From Prorocentrum cordatum (taxonomy: Eukaryota > Sar > Dinophyceae > Prorocentrales > Prorocentraceae), in assembly GCA_963575745.1 (NCBI GenBank), contig CAUYUJ010008113.1, positions 1,096,021-1,160,020 of the forward strand: DNA of 64,000 nt. Reading direction: 5' to 3'. Of this stretch, positions 63,015 through 64,000 are shown piece after piece; the stretch's first letter is position 1; each line of letters begins with the position of its first letter. Made by a program: the position numbers and the translations under genes. A model generated the notes under the pieces. It did not search any database. It saw only the letters and a program-made list of their open reading frames with translations, and was not told where the DNA came from.

Positions 63015-63750
63015 CCCTCGACCAACGCTCCTGGCATGCCCAGGTCCTGCGCAGGGAGGCGACGAATCACACTCAAGGATCATGTATGCGGTAGCAATAC
63101 TACCTACCATCGTCATCGTCAGATCTATCCCTACCGCCACCATCCGAGATCGCCATTGCCATCGTCATCTTTATCGCCATCGTCACCCGTCGTGCTGGCC
63201 GTCGCCACCATCTTGCTACACGTGACACAAAAAAAGGAGGCAGGCCCGCACCCGAACGACAGCATGTCCCCTGTGAGCCCCCCCCCCTCCCCCACATCGT
63301 CCCCTCCCGTCCTCGTCTGCTGGCGGAAGGGGGCGACGCTCGCAGCAGGAGCAAACAGACCCAGACATCCCACAGACTGGCTCGTCCAATCCCGTTGGGC
63401 GTGGCTTGATGGGGGGGTCATCAATGGGGGGGTCAGAAACGGTCCCCTTTCGTGCCCCTTTCGGGCCCCTCTGGACCCCCAGGGGGGCTCGTTTAGGTAC
63501 CGTTTGGGTAGCTTTTCGGACCACCCTCACCAACCCCCCATTTATGACCCCCCCATTACGCAACGCCCAATCCCGGCGTTGTTCTTCCGTTCCGGCCTCT
63601 GGGGGCGTTTCGGGCCACGGGGCCATCAGACACGCATCTGGGGCGATGAACTATCCCTGGGGCAGGGGTCGAGACCTCTCGGGCCGCGGACCGGAAAACA
63701 TCCGGCCATCGGACGTCTGGGGAGGACAGCTTCGGAAACGCACTCCTTGG
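63015..63750. other. no gene recognised
   Basis: 63,110-63,200 is a loose CATCGYCATC repeat. The block at 63,590-63,640 (CGGCCTCTGGGGG, GGGGCCATCAGAC) is related to scraps at 27.1, 30.2 and 33.0 kb. Confidence 0.5.
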
Positions 63751-63752
63751 CG

Positions 63753-63903
63753 GCACGCCTCAGAGGGGGAAACGAGAGGGGGCAGGCCTGCTCAGAAGCC
63801 CTCTGTGGCTTCGGAGACGGACTGGACAGCTCATCAAAGGCCGGCGGCCTTCCGAGCCTTCTGGAGAAGGCACGCCCTTTGCCTTCCCCCCTGGGCGCAC
63901 CGC
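63753..63903. mobile_element. CCTTCT/AGAAGG hairpin element, copy 4
   Basis: The left GGCGGCACGCCTCAGAGGGG and, from the right, CGGCGGTGCGCCCAGGGGGG form the outer arms; inner stems are GCCTGCTCAGAAGCCC and CCTTCTGGAGAAGGC. Confidence 0.7.
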
Positions 63904-64000
63904 CGAACTCTCTCTCTCTCTCTCTTTCTCCTTCTCTCTTTCTCTTTTTTTTGTTCCTCTCTCTCTCTCTCTCCCTCTCTCTCGGAGGAGGAGGCGGAGG
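63904..64000. repeat. TC dinucleotide tract
   Basis: (TC)n with T-runs to about 63,983, then the start of a GGA tract at the window end. Confidence 0.9.

Noticed and set aside
1-64000. Dinoflagellate spliced-leader gene, 5S rRNA or snRNA genes
   Set aside because: No stretch resembling the conserved spliced-leader or rRNA core sequences was noticed on either strand by eye; a covariance-model search would be needed to exclude them.

Overview
This window looks like nuclear DNA of a dinoflagellate. The evidence is a very GC-rich, gene-poor sequence packed with microsatellites, minisatellites and small inverted-repeat elements; decayed retroelement open reading frames of the types common in dinoflagellate genomes (a Ty1/copia-like Gag-protease and LINE-like RNase H/endonuclease proteins); and one recognisable host gene whose introns use GC-AG and GT-AG borders. 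The high GC content would fit a Prorocentrum-like genome better than the lower-GC genera, but that is inference. There is no bacterial operon structure, no CRISPR array, and no RNA gene I can support.

Layout. 1-3.3 kb holds a decayed copia-like Gag and protease on the minus strand, running off the left end. 3.4-9.2 kb is mostly unassigned with repeats. 9.25-12.2 kb is a head-to-tail array of a composite repeat interrupted by a 1.1-kb foldback element. 12.3-13.8 kb holds three kinds of tandem repeat. 14-23 kb has few genes, a zinc-ribbon-like minus-strand ORF (16.6-17.3 kb) and several small elements. 23.3-23.9 kb holds nested and adjacent miniature inverted-repeat elements. 23.98-26.1 kb carries the three 3' exons of a TEX30/KANL3-type alpha/beta hydrolase on the minus strand; its 1.24-kb intron is almost entirely one copy of the composite repeat. 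27.5-35.4 kb contains more miniature elements, minisatellites and a duplicated 0.7-kb unit separated by CAA tracts. 35.5-47.8 kb is almost pure satellite DNA, including a 1.9-kb heptamer array set inside a 26/52-bp satellite. 48.8-50 kb is a 0.62-kb tandem duplication. 50.4-54.4 kb is a long unrecognised minus-strand coding region with five CxxC pairs, broken only by three shifts in G-runs and one TAA. 56.3-57.9 kb (minus) and 58.3-62.2 kb (plus) are two pieces of LINE-like elements; in the plus copy RNase H precedes the endonuclease. The right end is minisatellite and another hairpin element.

Functionally the window is mainly a record of mobile-element activity. The only gene with a believable cellular role is the hydrolase. 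The long CxxC protein (50.4-54.4 kb) and the composite repeat family (9.25-12.1, 24.7-25.9, 62.9 kb) are the two things I cannot match to anything known to me. Coordinates of repeat edges are by eye and may be off by a few bases.
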